From contig NZ_LAJC01000009.1 of NCBI RefSeq assembly GCF_000981225.1, forward strand, positions 41,008-105,007: a DNA stretch of 64,000 bases. Direction: 5' to 3'. Within the stretch, counting starts at the first letter, position 1. The number at the start of each line of letters is the position of its first letter. The translations under genes were made by a program, and so were the position numbers. Below the pieces are notes generated by a model. That model searched no databases. It was not told the DNA's origin and saw only the letters and a program-made list of their open reading frames with translations. Source of the stretch: Allosalinactinospora lopnorensis. GTDB taxonomy: Bacteria > Actinomycetota > Actinomycetes > Streptosporangiales > Streptosporangiaceae. Positions 29,261 to 37,854 of this stretch are shown here, one piece after another.

Positions 29261-30088
29261 ATGCAGGTCGCCTCAAGTGATAAGAGCACGACATCGCTGT
29301 TGTCGTATTTCGGTAGTGAAGTACGCCGCTACCGACTCGCGGCCGGGCTCAGCCAGGAGCGCCTGGGCAAGCTCACCCACTACACCGCCGGGATGGTCGG
29401 ACACATCGAAAACGCCAAGCGTATCCCCTCGCCGGATTTCGCCGAGCAGGCCGACCAGGTACTCCACGCCAACGGCGCTCTGGCCAAACTCTGGCCCCTG
29501 CTGACCGACTCCGCCCGCCCGAACTGGTTCCGGCCCATGCTCGAGCTCGAACAGAGCGCCGTCGTCATCCACGAGTTCGAGACGATCACAATCCCTGGAC
29601 CGCTCCAGACGGAGGGCTATGCGCGCGCTCTCTTCGCCTGTACCCACCCGACGGTCTCCGATGAGGAGATCGGCGAGCTCATAGAGGCGCACACCTACCG
29701 CCAGCGACTGCTCACCAAGCGGACCCCGTCGCATCTGGTCTTCACCCTGGACGAGGGGGTCATCCGGCGCCGGATCGGCGGGAACAGCGTCATGGCCGAG
29801 CAGCTCAGGCACCTGGTCGCGGTAGCCGAACTGCCGAACGTGCATCTGCAGGTCATCCCGTTCAGCACCCAGGAGCACCCCGGGGGGCTGCGGCCGTTCC
29901 GGATCATGGGGTTCGGCGAGGGGGCGGACGTCCTGTACTCGGAGGCGTTCGTCAACGGCCACATGACCAGCGACTCCGAGCAGTTGCGCAGGCACCGGCT
30001 GGCCTTCGACCTCATCCTGGCCAAGTCGCTCTCCCAGGACGACTCCCGGATGCTCATCCAGCGCGTGCAGCAGGAGATCCGACCCTGA
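29261..30088 (+). CDS. XRE-family helix-turn-helix regulator with DUF5753 (Scr1-type)
   Basis: A 275-residue protein, ATG at 29261 with GAGGAATTCAT before it. HTH at about residues 14-70 (LSYFGSEVRRYRLAAGLSQE, YTAGMVGHIENAKRIPSPDF), DUF5753 at about 90-270 (FETITIPGPLQTEGYARALF, LPNVHLQVIPFSTQEHPGGL). Such genes normally precede a small DUF397 gene, forming a regulator/partner pair important in actinomycete development and antibiotic control. No DUF397 gene follows here. A second XRE/DUF5753 gene runs convergently 160 bases away. Confidence 0.93.
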   Translation: MQVASSDKSTTSLLSYFGSEVRRYRLAAGLSQERLGKLTHYTAGMVGHIENAKRIPSPDFAEQADQVLHANGALAKLWPLLTDSARPNWFRPMLELEQSAVVIHEFETITIPGPLQTEGYARALFACTHPTVSDEEIGELIEAHTYRQRLLTKRTPSHLVFTLDEGVIRRRIGGNSVMAEQLRHLVAVAELPNVHLQVIPFSTQEHPGGLRPFRIMGFGEGADVLYSEAFVNGHMTSDSEQLRRHRLAFDLILAKSLSQDDSRMLIQRVQQEIRP

Positions 30089-30248
30089 TCAGAGGTCAAG
30101 GGGCAACCAGATCCTCAACGGTCAGGGCTGCGCGCCGGGCGGTGAGTTCGGCGCGGAGGACCTCCAACAGCCGCCCGTTCCGTTGCTGTCCTGCTCGCCG
30201 TCGCGGCACCAGAAGGCCGAGTCGAGGCCGCGGTAGGTGGTGGGGGCG

Positions 30249-31097
30249 TCAAGGCAGCTCTCTGATCATGCCCTCGACCAGTTCGATCGACGCGGACGGT
30301 TCCAACGCCACGTGGAGTAGGCACCGGACGGTTTCCTGGTAGGTGGCGATTTCCCGCGGGTCTTCGAGGAAGACGGAGGAGAGCTTGCCCTCCACGTGGA
30401 CGGCCCCCGGCCCGTTGTGGAACTCGAACAGCGTGCACGGACCTTCGGCGCTCGCGTGGTGCCCGGCGGCGAAGGGAATCACCCGGAAGGTGATGTTCGG
30501 TCGCGATGCCGCATCGACGAGTTGGTGGAGCTGCCGGCGCATGATCTGCGGATCGCGGAACCGGCGAAGGGCCCCTTCGTCGATGATCGCCCGCAGTTCC
30601 GGGGGATCGGGGCGCGTAAGGACCGATTGCCGTGCCATGCGTACCGCGACCTTGGCCTCGATGTCGCGAGGCTGATCGTCGAACCTGCTCGCCCGGATGA
30701 TGTCGCGAGCGTACTCGGCCGTCTGCAGCAGGCCGGGGACGAGGACCAGCTCGAAGTTCGTGATCGTGGCCGCTTCCTCCTCAAGCGCGATCATCGTCTG
30801 CGCTTCGGTGCTGAGCCGCCCCGCGTACGCCTGCCACCAGCCGGGTTCGTTGGCGCGTTCGGCCAGTTCCAACAGCTCGCGCCGCCGGGGCGGCGGCACC
30901 TCGTATAAATCGAGCAGCCGTTCCGTCTCATCCACGCTTATACCGCGTTTACCATTTTCGATACGGCTGATCGTAGGGCCGGACATGTCGACTCGTTCGC
31001 CGACGGCGTCCGTGCTCAGTCCAGCCGTGTTCCGAAGCTGCTTCAGCTCGCGGCGCAAACGGCGCGCGGGTCCTGTCGAGTTCAGCTTCTGTGTCAT
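30249..31097 (-). CDS. XRE-family helix-turn-helix regulator with DUF5753
   Basis: A 282-residue protein. I choose the ATG at 31097, nine bases after GAGGAGG; the ATG at 31106 abuts that site and is too close. HTH at about residues 10-70 (LRRELKQLRNTAGLSTDAVG, SGPTISRIENGKRGISV), DUF5753 at about 95-275 (ATITNFELVLVPGLLQTAEYA, RPNITFRVIPFAAGHHAS). It is divergent from a small protein and a HATPase gene (31.3-32.1 kb), a common actinomycete arrangement, so it probably controls that promoter. No DUF397 gene follows. Confidence 0.93.
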   Translation of the reverse strand: MTQKLNSTGPARRLRRELKQLRNTAGLSTDAVGERVDMSGPTISRIENGKRGISVDETERLLDLYEVPPPRRRELLELAERANEPGWWQAYAGRLSTEAQTMIALEEEAATITNFELVLVPGLLQTAEYARDIIRASRFDDQPRDIEAKVAVRMARQSVLTRPDPPELRAIIDEGALRRFRDPQIMRRQLHQLVDAASRPNITFRVIPFAAGHHASAEGPCTLFEFHNGPGAVHVEGKLSSVFLEDPREIATYQETVRCLLHVALEPSASIELVEGMIRELP

Positions 31098-31298
31098 CAA
31101 CGACATCCTCCTCGTCGAGCCCTTATCGGGGTTTCGGGGCGTCACCGGTCGCATACGCATGGCATAGAATGAAGCGCTTCTATTGTTCTGAAGCGCTTCG
31201 CAATTTACCGGATCTCTTCTGTCTTGGAGACGTTGTTTCACGCTCCGTCGCGGAGCGGAATCATGGAGTGCCCCCTACTCATCTTTCAGGAGAGCGCT

Positions 31299-31649
31299 AT
31301 GCCTTCCCTCGCTACTCTCGGTTCCGACCGGCCGACCTCCTTCCAGGCCAAGCGCCGTTACCTCGCCGCCCTCGCCGAAGCCCTGTTCTGTCTGGGCGTC
31401 CGGGCGCTGCTGCCGGTAGGGCACAAGGACGCACCGGTCCTCTATGTACGGACCGGTGGGCGTACCGTCGCCGTCCTCGTCGCCGAGAGTCCGGACGGCT
31501 GGACCTTCCTCGCCCCTGGTGTGCGGCTCGACATCGTCGATCCCGGAAACGCCGCGCGGCGGCTGGCCACCGCTTTCCATCCGCCACCGCCGGACGTGGA
31601 CTCCACCCCGGTCGCCCCGCGACGGCAGCGCTTGCGGGCGGTGGGGTGA
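31299..31649 (+). CDS. small conserved hypothetical protein upstream of an anti-sigma-type ATPase
   Basis: A 116-residue protein, ATG at 31299 preceded by CAGGAGAG. It begins MPSLATLGSDRPTSFQAKRR and continues with an alpha/beta pattern (YLAALAEALFCLGVRALLPV, VLYVRTGGRTVAVLVAES, WTFLAPGVRLDIV). I do not know a function. It sits immediately before a HATPase gene whose GTG/ATG start overlaps or follows its stop, so the two are surely co-transcribed. Their XRE/DUF5753 regulator is divergent. Confidence 0.8.
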   Translation: MPSLATLGSDRPTSFQAKRRYLAALAEALFCLGVRALLPVGHKDAPVLYVRTGGRTVAVLVAESPDGWTFLAPGVRLDIVDPGNAARRLATAFHPPPPDVDSTPVAPRRQRLRAVG

Positions 31650-31651
31650 CC

Positions 31652-32101
31652 ATGGGCATGTTCGTCGTCAACGAGGAGTGCCGCTTCCCGGGTGACCACG
31701 AAGGGCTGCGGCAGAGCCGCCGCCGCACCCGTCGCGCGCTGGTCCCCATTTACCCCCAGATCCTCGACGACGCCGAACTGTGCGTGGACGAGGCGTTCAC
31801 CAACGCGCTGGTCCACACGCGCAGCGGCACGCCGGGCGGCCGCGTCACGCTGCGGCTGTACGCCCTGTGGTGCGGCCCGCTCTACATCGACGTCCTCGAC
31901 GAGGGCCCGCTGAAGGAGGACGACCGGCCGGCCGTCGACCCGTACGCCCTCGATCTCGGTGCCGAACGCGGCCGCGGCCTGTTCCTGATCTCCCGGCTCA
32001 CCCATTACTGGTCCTACGTCCCGGGGGCCCATGGCGGCTGCCTGTGCCTCGCCTTCAACGTCCCGGCCCTGGAAGCCGCCGGCCGCGCCGCATCCGGTTG
32101 A
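31652..32101 (+). CDS. GHKL ATPase, RsbW/anti-sigma kinase type
   Basis: A 149-residue ATP-binding protein. Starts at ATG 31652 or at GTG 31646, which overlaps the stop of the preceding gene. N box LCVDEAFTNALVHTRSG, G1 IDVLDEGPLKEDDRP, and G2 AERGRGLFLISRLTHYW are present, so it should bind ATP. No STAS partner is adjacent; its client sigma factor or antagonist must be elsewhere. A 13-bp hairpin follows at 32135-32170. Confidence 0.9.
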   Translation: MGMFVVNEECRFPGDHEGLRQSRRRTRRALVPIYPQILDDAELCVDEAFTNALVHTRSGTPGGRVTLRLYALWCGPLYIDVLDEGPLKEDDRPAVDPYALDLGAERGRGLFLISRLTHYWSYVPGAHGGCLCLAFNVPALEAAGRAASG

Positions 32102-32134
32102 GTGGAGCGGTTCCGTGCCAGGCGGGCGACCGGC

Positions 32135-32170
32135 CCCGGCCGCGCCTCCCACTCTGCAGGCGCGGCCGGG
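32135..32170. terminator. hairpin terminator
   Basis: A 13-bp perfect stem (CCCGGCCGCGCCT) with a ten-base loop sits between the HATPase gene and the convergent reductase-like gene. Confidence 0.75.
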
Positions 32171-32248
32171 ACCGCCCCTATTCGCGGTCGCTCCCCGCAA
32201 CCGCGGCACGAGCGCGGACGCTCCGGCCGTCCGCTCAGATCACCACGG

Positions 32249-32815
32249 TTATGCCTGGTAGTGCAGGATGACCGCGCCGGACTTCTCGAACGCCGTGACA
32301 TCCACAAGGCGAAGGTCTCGCTGGCGGTCGGACGCCCCGAACAGCGACTGGCCGGCGCCCAGCAGGACGGGATGCACAGCGAGGTGGTACTGGTCGACCA
32401 GATCCAGCTCCATCAGGCTCTGGACCGTCCGGGCGCCGCCGAACACGACGACGTCCCTGCCGGTTCTCCGCTTCAGTTCCGCCACCCCGTCCGCGACGTC
32501 GCCGCCGATCCGGGTCGCCGGCATCCAGTCGAGCGGCACCGGAGTCGTCGAGACGACGACCTTTGGAATGGTGTTCAGCAGCCGGGCGTTCTCGGCATCG
32601 GGGCCTGTCGCCTGCCCCTCCGCTGTTGGCCAGTAGCTTCCCAGCAGCTCGTAGGTCACGCGCCCGAGCAGTATGGCGTCGACGCCGCGCAGGACGCCCG
32701 TCATGTGGCCGTCGACCTCCGGGTCGGCGGCATCGGTGAACCACTCCATCTCCCCGTTCGGCCCGGCCGTGTACCCGTCAAGCGTCACGAACATCGACGC
32801 GATGAGCTTTCCCAT
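32249..32815 (-). CDS. dihydrofolate reductase-like / RibD C-terminal domain protein
   Basis: A 188-residue single-domain protein, ATG at 32815. It shows the RibD-C/DHFR-like fold pattern: LIASMFVTLDGYTAGPNGEM at the N terminus, AILLGRVTYELLGSYWP, VVVSTTPVPLDWM, VVVFGGARTVQSLMELDLVD and LLGAGQSLFG. Such proteins are common in actinobacteria as NADPH-dependent reductases of unknown substrate; it is not the housekeeping folA or ribD. It stands alone. Confidence 0.92.
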   Translation of the reverse strand: MGKLIASMFVTLDGYTAGPNGEMEWFTDAADPEVDGHMTGVLRGVDAILLGRVTYELLGSYWPTAEGQATGPDAENARLLNTIPKVVVSTTPVPLDWMPATRIGGDVADGVAELKRRTGRDVVVFGGARTVQSLMELDLVDQYHLAVHPVLLGAGQSLFGASDRQRDLRLVDVTAFEKSGAVILHYQA

Positions 32816-33006
32816 GAGTCCCCCAAGCCGTCTCCGTGGACAGGTGTACCTCTACGGACCGTCCCGGCGGGCGGAACTCATCGGTGCGCCCCGGCCGCGG
32901 CCGGCGGTGCCGCGCCCCCGCATTCCGGGTGCGGTCGCCGCCCAGTAGCCTCGACCAGGGCGGAAGACAGTCCGTTCCCGGTCGCGAAGCACATCGAGGA
33001 GAGCAC

Positions 33007-33876
33007 ATGCCCGAGTCGTCGCGGTTGTGGGGGGAAAACCTCACCCTGGCCTACGACCAGAGCGTCATCTCCCGGGATCTCGGTATCAGCATCCCGGACA
33101 ACTCCTTCACCGTGATCGTCGGCCCGAACGCCTGCGGCAAGTCGACGCTGCTGCGCGCGCTGTCGCGGATGCTGAAACCCGCCGCGGGCGCCGTCCACCT
33201 CGACGGCCGGCTGATCGGCTCCTACCCCTCCAAGGAGGTCGCGCGGCGGCTCGGCCTGCTGCCGCAGTCCTCCATCGCCCCGGACGGCATCACCGTCGCC
33301 GACCTGGTGTCGCGCGGGCGCTACCCGCACCAGAAGCTCCTCAAGCAGTGGTCGCGCACCGACGAGCGCGTCATCGACGAGGCCATGGACGCCACGGGCG
33401 TGCGCGAGCTGGCCGACCGGATGGTCGACGAGCTCTCCGGCGGCCAGCGCCAGCGGGTGTGGCTGGCGATGGTGCTGGCCCAGCAGACGCCGCTGCTACT
33501 GCTGGACGAACCGACCACCTACCTCGACATCGCCCACCAGATGGACGTGCTCGACCTGTGCGCGCAGATGCACAGGGAAAGGGAGTACACGCTGGTGGCG
33601 GTACTGCACGACCTGAACCACGCCTGCCGGTACGCCACCCACCTGATCGCGATGAAGGACGGCCGGGTCGCGGCAGAGGGGAACCCGCGCGACATCGTCA
33701 CCGCCGACCTGGTGGAGGAGGTCTTCGGGCTTCCGGTGCGGGTCATCCCCGACCCGGAGACGGGCACCCCTCTCGTCGTCCCGGCCGACCGCCGGAGCAG
33801 GGGGGAGCGGCACGGCTGTCGGGAGGCCGGGCCGGAGCTCGACGCGGCCGGAACCGAGGCCCGCCGGACCGCCTGA
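33007..33876 (+). CDS. iron-siderophore/cobalamin-type ABC transporter ATPase (FecE/FepC family)
   Basis: A 289-residue ATPase, ATG at 33007 with GAGGAGAG upstream. Walker A VGPNACGKSTLLRALSRML, Q-loop LLPQSSIAPDGITVADLV, signature ELSGGQRQRVWLAMVLAQQ, Walker B LLLLDEPTTYLDIAHQMDV, H-loop VLHDLNHACRYATHLIAM. RGRYPHQKLL and the YLD after Walker B are typical of ferric-siderophore importers. There is no permease or binding protein beside it, so it must serve a transporter encoded elsewhere. The last 35 residues are a charged, low-complexity tail. Confidence 0.93.
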   Translation: MPESSRLWGENLTLAYDQSVISRDLGISIPDNSFTVIVGPNACGKSTLLRALSRMLKPAAGAVHLDGRLIGSYPSKEVARRLGLLPQSSIAPDGITVADLVSRGRYPHQKLLKQWSRTDERVIDEAMDATGVRELADRMVDELSGGQRQRVWLAMVLAQQTPLLLLDEPTTYLDIAHQMDVLDLCAQMHREREYTLVAVLHDLNHACRYATHLIAMKDGRVAAEGNPRDIVTADLVEEVFGLPVRVIPDPETGTPLVVPADRRSRGERHGCREAGPELDAAGTEARRTA

Positions 33877-33900
33877 TCCTCCGGCGCGCCGCCGGCGTCC

Positions 33901-35423
33901 TCACGGGTCGCCGGTCGCGAACGCCGGGCCGCCCCGCCATATCCGCTCGGCCTCCTCCAAGAGCGCCTGCCCGGTGACCTGCTCGATTCCCATCAGGCGC
34001 CGAGGGTGACCAGCATGGCGTTGTGCTCCTTCGGCATGGCCCGGACCAGCTGCCGCCCGTAGGTCTGCAGGTAGCCCATTGCCGCCACGCTGTCCTGGTT
34101 GTCGCCGAGCACCTCCTGCAGCCGCGCCGCCCACGAGCGGATCCGCGTGGCGGGTTCGCCCAGGGCGGGTTCGGCGAGTGTCGCGGCGTAGCGGGCGCGC
34201 TTGGCCGCCTTGCGGACGTCGTGCCAGGCGACCACGCGGGTCTCGGTGTCCTCCGCGGTCCGTGCTTGCTCGTGATCGCTGGCCAACTGCCGAAGCGCCC
34301 GGTCCAGGTCGTCGCTCAGCACAGGGCCCGCCGCCTGCCAGGCCCGCCTGTGCAGGGGAGGGGAGACGCGCAGCTCATCGAGGGCGCTGAGCAGGGCGAA
34401 GTAGCGTTCGCTGGACAGTTCGCGCGAGACCTGGGAGCGCGTGCGCCGCTGCTGCTTGTCGAGCAGGTCCAGCCAGCCGTCGGTGACGTTCTCACCCGCG
34501 ACCTGGGGCGGCAGGACGGCGATCCGGCCGGCGAACCGGTGCCGCAGGACCTCCAGGTCGCGCGGGGCGCTCAGCGCGTTCGCGAAGCGGCGCAGGCTGT
34601 CGGCGATCGGGTACACTTGCCGCCGGTCGATGACCGAGGGGAAGGTCTGCAGAACGGTGCGGATCCTGCGGGTGGTCACCCGCATCTGGTGGATCGAGTC
34701 CTCCTCGGCCAGCCGTACCTGCAGGTCGTGGTTCAGCATCTGTTCGATCTGGTCCCACAGGTAGCCGAGCACGACATCGCCCGCGCTCGTCCCCTCCGGC
34801 CGGAGGGGCGGTGCCGGTACCCGGTCGCCGAGGAGGTACAGCAGCTTGGTGCCCACACCGGACGGGCGCGCGCCGGCCGCGGCCAGCAGGCCGCCGGTCC
34901 GCACGAGCAGATCCTGCGACCCGCCGGCCAGTTCGACCTCGATCTCCCGCCAGGACAGTTTTACCGTCTCGTTCTCCGTGGCGATCAGCACCTCACCGGT
35001 GACGCGGTCGTCGGCGACCAGCGCATCCGGGGATTCGCCGTCCTTGCCGAGCAGAGCGTGCTCGGTGCGGTCCGTCAGGATGCGGGCCACCGGGAACAGC
35101 GCCGCGCCGCGCGAGGCGGAGGCCACGAGACGGGCCAGCCGCGCCGGAACGCGGCGGGCGTGCGTCCCCAATGGGGCGTGGAACTCCCGCTTGCCGTTGC
35201 TCCCCCACGGGAGTTTCAGATGCCACCCGGCGTCGGTTCCCCCGGTGCGGCGGCGCAGCGTGATGCGGCGCGCGGCCAGGCGAAGGTCCTGCGTGTCGAA
35301 GTAGGTGGCGGTGAGGCGGTGCGCACGGGTCTCGATTCCGCCGGGTGCCAGCTCCCGCAGGTCCGGCAGTTGGAAGTCCGCGCTGACCCGATAGGTCGCC
35401 TCGATCTTGGTGGACTCGGTCAC
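33901..35423 (-). CDS. CYTH-CHAD domain protein (one frame break near the C terminus)
   Basis: GTG start at 35423, preceded by GGGAGCAG. Residues 1 to about 200 form a CYTH (triphosphate tunnel) domain: KIEATYRVSADFQLPDLREL, LRLAARRITLRRRTGG, WHLKLPWG, KLSWREIEVELAGGSQDLL. Residues about 220-500 form a CHAD helical domain with IHQMRVTTRRIRTVLQTF and WHDVRKAAKRARYAATLAEP. The first frame stops at 33993 after HNAMLVTLGA; the next frame continues LMGIEQVTGQALLEEAERIW, the expected last helix, ending at 33901. One added base at about 33995 gives 507 residues. CHAD proteins bind polyphosphate; CYTH domains bind or hydrolyse inorganic triphosphate. A phosphate/polyphosphate role is likely. Confidence 0.92.
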
Positions 35424-35596
35424 CGGCTGCTCCCACAGTGCGGGCGTGTCCGGGGCCGGACAGTGGCCGGACGCACATCCATTTCATCACAGCAGGTGAG
35501 GCCGAGGACAGGTCCAGTGGTCCCATACCCGGGGGTCTAACGGTGCTCCTCGTGTCCTCTTACCGTCGACTAACCCGGGTAGGAAAGGATGGTCAC

Positions 35597-36304
35597 ATGA
35601 GCTCAGCAAGCCGCGTGCTCGTCGCCGATGACGACCGTGCCATCCGGGACTCCCTCGAACGCGCCCTGGAACTGGAAGGCTACGAGGTTCGAACGGCCCA
35701 CGACGGCGTCCAGGCGCTGGCCACCGCCCACTCCGAACCGGTGGACCTGCTCGTTCTCGACGTCATGATGCCCGGGGTCGACGGGCTCGGGGTGTGCCGG
35801 GTCCTGCGCGCGGAGGGGGACCGGACCCCCATCCTGATGCTCACCGCGCGGGTCGAGACCGCGGACCGGGTGGCCGGTCTCGACGCCGGGGCCGACGACT
35901 ACCTGCCCAAGCCCTTCGAGCTCGACGAGCTGTTCGCCCGGCTGCGGGCCCTGCTGCGCCGCGCCGTGCCGGTCACCGACGACGGCCGCCCCGAACCCCC
36001 GCTCCAGGTCGGCGACCTGCGGTTGGACCCCGGCGCGCGCCGCGTGTGGCGGGGTGGGCACGAGGCGGAGCTCTCCAAGACCGAGTTCGACCTGCTGGAG
36101 CTGCTGGTCCGGAACGCGGGCATCGTGCTCGACCACGCGACGATCTACGACCGCATCTGGGGCTACGACTTCGGCCCCGAGTCCAAGAACCTCGCCGTGT
36201 ACATCAGCTACCTGCGCCGCAAGCTCGAACCCGAGGGGACTCCGCCGCTGATCCAGACGGTGCGCGGCGTGGGGTACACGCTGCGGCCCCAGACGCCGCG
36301 ATGA
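35597..36304 (+). CDS. OmpR-family response regulator, MprA-like
   Basis: A 235-residue regulator, ATG at 35597. Receiver domain with acidic pocket DDD at 11-13, phosphoacceptor Asp55 (LVLDVMMPGVDG), Thr83 and Lys105 (LPKPFEL). OmpR-type winged helix at about 135-233 (LSKTEFDLLELLVRNAGIVL, YISYLRRKLEPEG, TVRGVGYTL). It closely resembles the mycobacterial MprA type. The kinase gene starts 22 bases after the stop, so both form one operon. An HtrA-like protease and a glycosyltransferase lie close, as in envelope-stress systems. Confidence 0.95.
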   Translation: MSSASRVLVADDDRAIRDSLERALELEGYEVRTAHDGVQALATAHSEPVDLLVLDVMMPGVDGLGVCRVLRAEGDRTPILMLTARVETADRVAGLDAGADDYLPKPFELDELFARLRALLRRAVPVTDDGRPEPPLQVGDLRLDPGARRVWRGGHEAELSKTEFDLLELLVRNAGIVLDHATIYDRIWGYDFGPESKNLAVYISYLRRKLEPEGTPPLIQTVRGVGYTLRPQTPR

Positions 36305-36326
36305 GCGCGATGGTACGGCGGCCGAG

Positions 36327-37802
36327 ATGACAGGGGAGACGCGGGGGGCGTCCGTGCGGCGGTGGCGGATCCCGTCCTGGGGCGAATGGCGGCTGGGCAC
36401 CAAGTTCGCGGTGTCCTTCGCGCTCGTCGCGGCGGTCGTCATCGCCCTTGTGGGCTCCCTGGCCTACAACACCGCGGCTCTCATGGTGCGCACCGACGCC
36501 CAGCAGGAGTTCGACGCCACTGTTGAGAGTCTCGCCGGCCCCCTGCGCGATCCGCCTTCCGGTCAGGGGGGGTACAGCAGCGACACGCTCAGGTTCCTGC
36601 ATTCGGACACGTTCACCTTCCAGGGGATCCGGTCGGACGGCGGCGTCTCCGTCCCACTCAGGGAGCCCGACCGGATCGAGGTGCTGCCGGTCGTCGCCGC
36701 GGACCGCGACATCGCGGCGGAGCGTGAGCCGGGCGTGGTCCACACCCGTGAGGACGCGGCCAACGGCGAGGAGTACCGCATCGCCACCGTTTCCCTCGGC
36801 GGCGGCGAAGGCGCGATCCAGGTCGGCCAGCGCCTGTCGCCGACCGAGCGGATGCTAGACCGGCTCGCTCTGCAGATGTCCGGTGTGGCGCTGACGGTGC
36901 TGGCGGGCGCCGGGTTCGCCGGATGGCTCGTGGGCCGGCGGGTCACCGGCCGGCTGGTGCGGCTCACCGAGGCCGCGGAGTACGTGAGTTCCACGGGGCG
37001 GCTCGACCTCCTCGCCCAGGACGGTGAAACGGGGGGCAAGGACGAGGTCGGGCGGCTCGGCAAGGCGTTCGACGCGATGCTGGTCCGTCTCGCGGCGGCC
37101 AAGGAGGAGCAGCACCGCCTCGTGCAGAACGCCTCGCACGAGCTGCGCACCCCCCTGACCAGCCTGCGCACCAACGTCAGCGTCATGCGGCGGTTCGACC
37201 GGCTCTCCCCCGGCGCCCGCGACCGACTGATCGAGGACCTGCAGGGCGAGACGCGTGAGCTGACCGACCTGGTCAACGAGCTGGTGGAGCTGGCCACCGA
37301 GAGGCGGGAGGACGAGCCGTGGCAGCAGGTGGGGCTGCGCGAGGTCGCTGAGAACGTGGCGGAGCGCACGCGCCGGCGCACCGGACGGGACATCGTCGTC
37401 GACGCCGACGACAGCGTTGTCTACGGCCGCCCGCAGGCCCTGGAGCGCGCGGTGGCCAACCCGGTGGAGAACGCGGCCAAGTTCGGCCCCGAGAGCGCGG
37501 AACCGATCGAGATCGTCGTCCGGCAAGGGCGGATGGAGGTCCGCGACCGCGGGCCGGGGATCGACCCCGGCGAACTGGAGCACGTGTTCGAGCGGTTCTA
37601 CCGGGCGACCTCGGCGCGCAGCCTGCCCGGTTCCGGGCTGGGGCTGTCCATGGTGCACGACATCGCCGAGGCGCACGGGGGCGAGGTGTTCGCGCGCAAC
37701 CGCGAGGGCGGCGGCGCCGTTGTCGGCTTCGTACTGCCGGTGTCTCCGACCGGGGGCGGCGGACCGCCGCCGGAGGGGCCCGCCTCCTCCGGCCCGGAGT
37801 GA
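36327..37802 (+). CDS. sensor histidine kinase, MprB-like
   Basis: A 491-residue membrane kinase, ATG at 36327. First transmembrane helix at about 26-50, an extracellular sensor of about 130 residues, a second helix at about 183-203, then HAMP (GRRVTGRLVRLTEAAEYV). H box VQNASHELRTPLTSLRTNVS with the phospho-His, N box ANPVENAAKFGPES, G1 VRDRGPGIDP, F box FERFYRATSA and G2 GSGLGLSMVHDIAEAHGG. The N box carries Pro-Val-Glu where Leu-Leu-Asp is usual. The last 20 residues are Gly/Pro-rich. Partner of the response regulator upstream. In mycobacteria MprAB answers cell-envelope stress. Confidence 0.94.
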   Translation: MTGETRGASVRRWRIPSWGEWRLGTKFAVSFALVAAVVIALVGSLAYNTAALMVRTDAQQEFDATVESLAGPLRDPPSGQGGYSSDTLRFLHSDTFTFQGIRSDGGVSVPLREPDRIEVLPVVAADRDIAAEREPGVVHTREDAANGEEYRIATVSLGGGEGAIQVGQRLSPTERMLDRLALQMSGVALTVLAGAGFAGWLVGRRVTGRLVRLTEAAEYVSSTGRLDLLAQDGETGGKDEVGRLGKAFDAMLVRLAAAKEEQHRLVQNASHELRTPLTSLRTNVSVMRRFDRLSPGARDRLIEDLQGETRELTDLVNELVELATERREDEPWQQVGLREVAENVAERTRRRTGRDIVVDADDSVVYGRPQALERAVANPVENAAKFGPESAEPIEIVVRQGRMEVRDRGPGIDPGELEHVFERFYRATSARSLPGSGLGLSMVHDIAEAHGGEVFARNREGGGAVVGFVLPVSPTGGGGPPPEGPASSGPE

Positions 37803-37854
37803 GGCGGCCCGGGGCGCTTCCGGCGGCGGTGCCGGCCCGCGTGTCTCCTCCGGA

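Noticed and set aside
30098..30248. Possible gene remnant between the two XRE genes (minus strand: TTYRGLDSAFWCRDGEQD and then RLLEVLRAELTARRAAL in another frame)
   Set aside because: It looks coding-like but is too short, frame-shifted, and lacks a recognisable family; it may be a degenerate DUF397-slot gene, yet I cannot support that.
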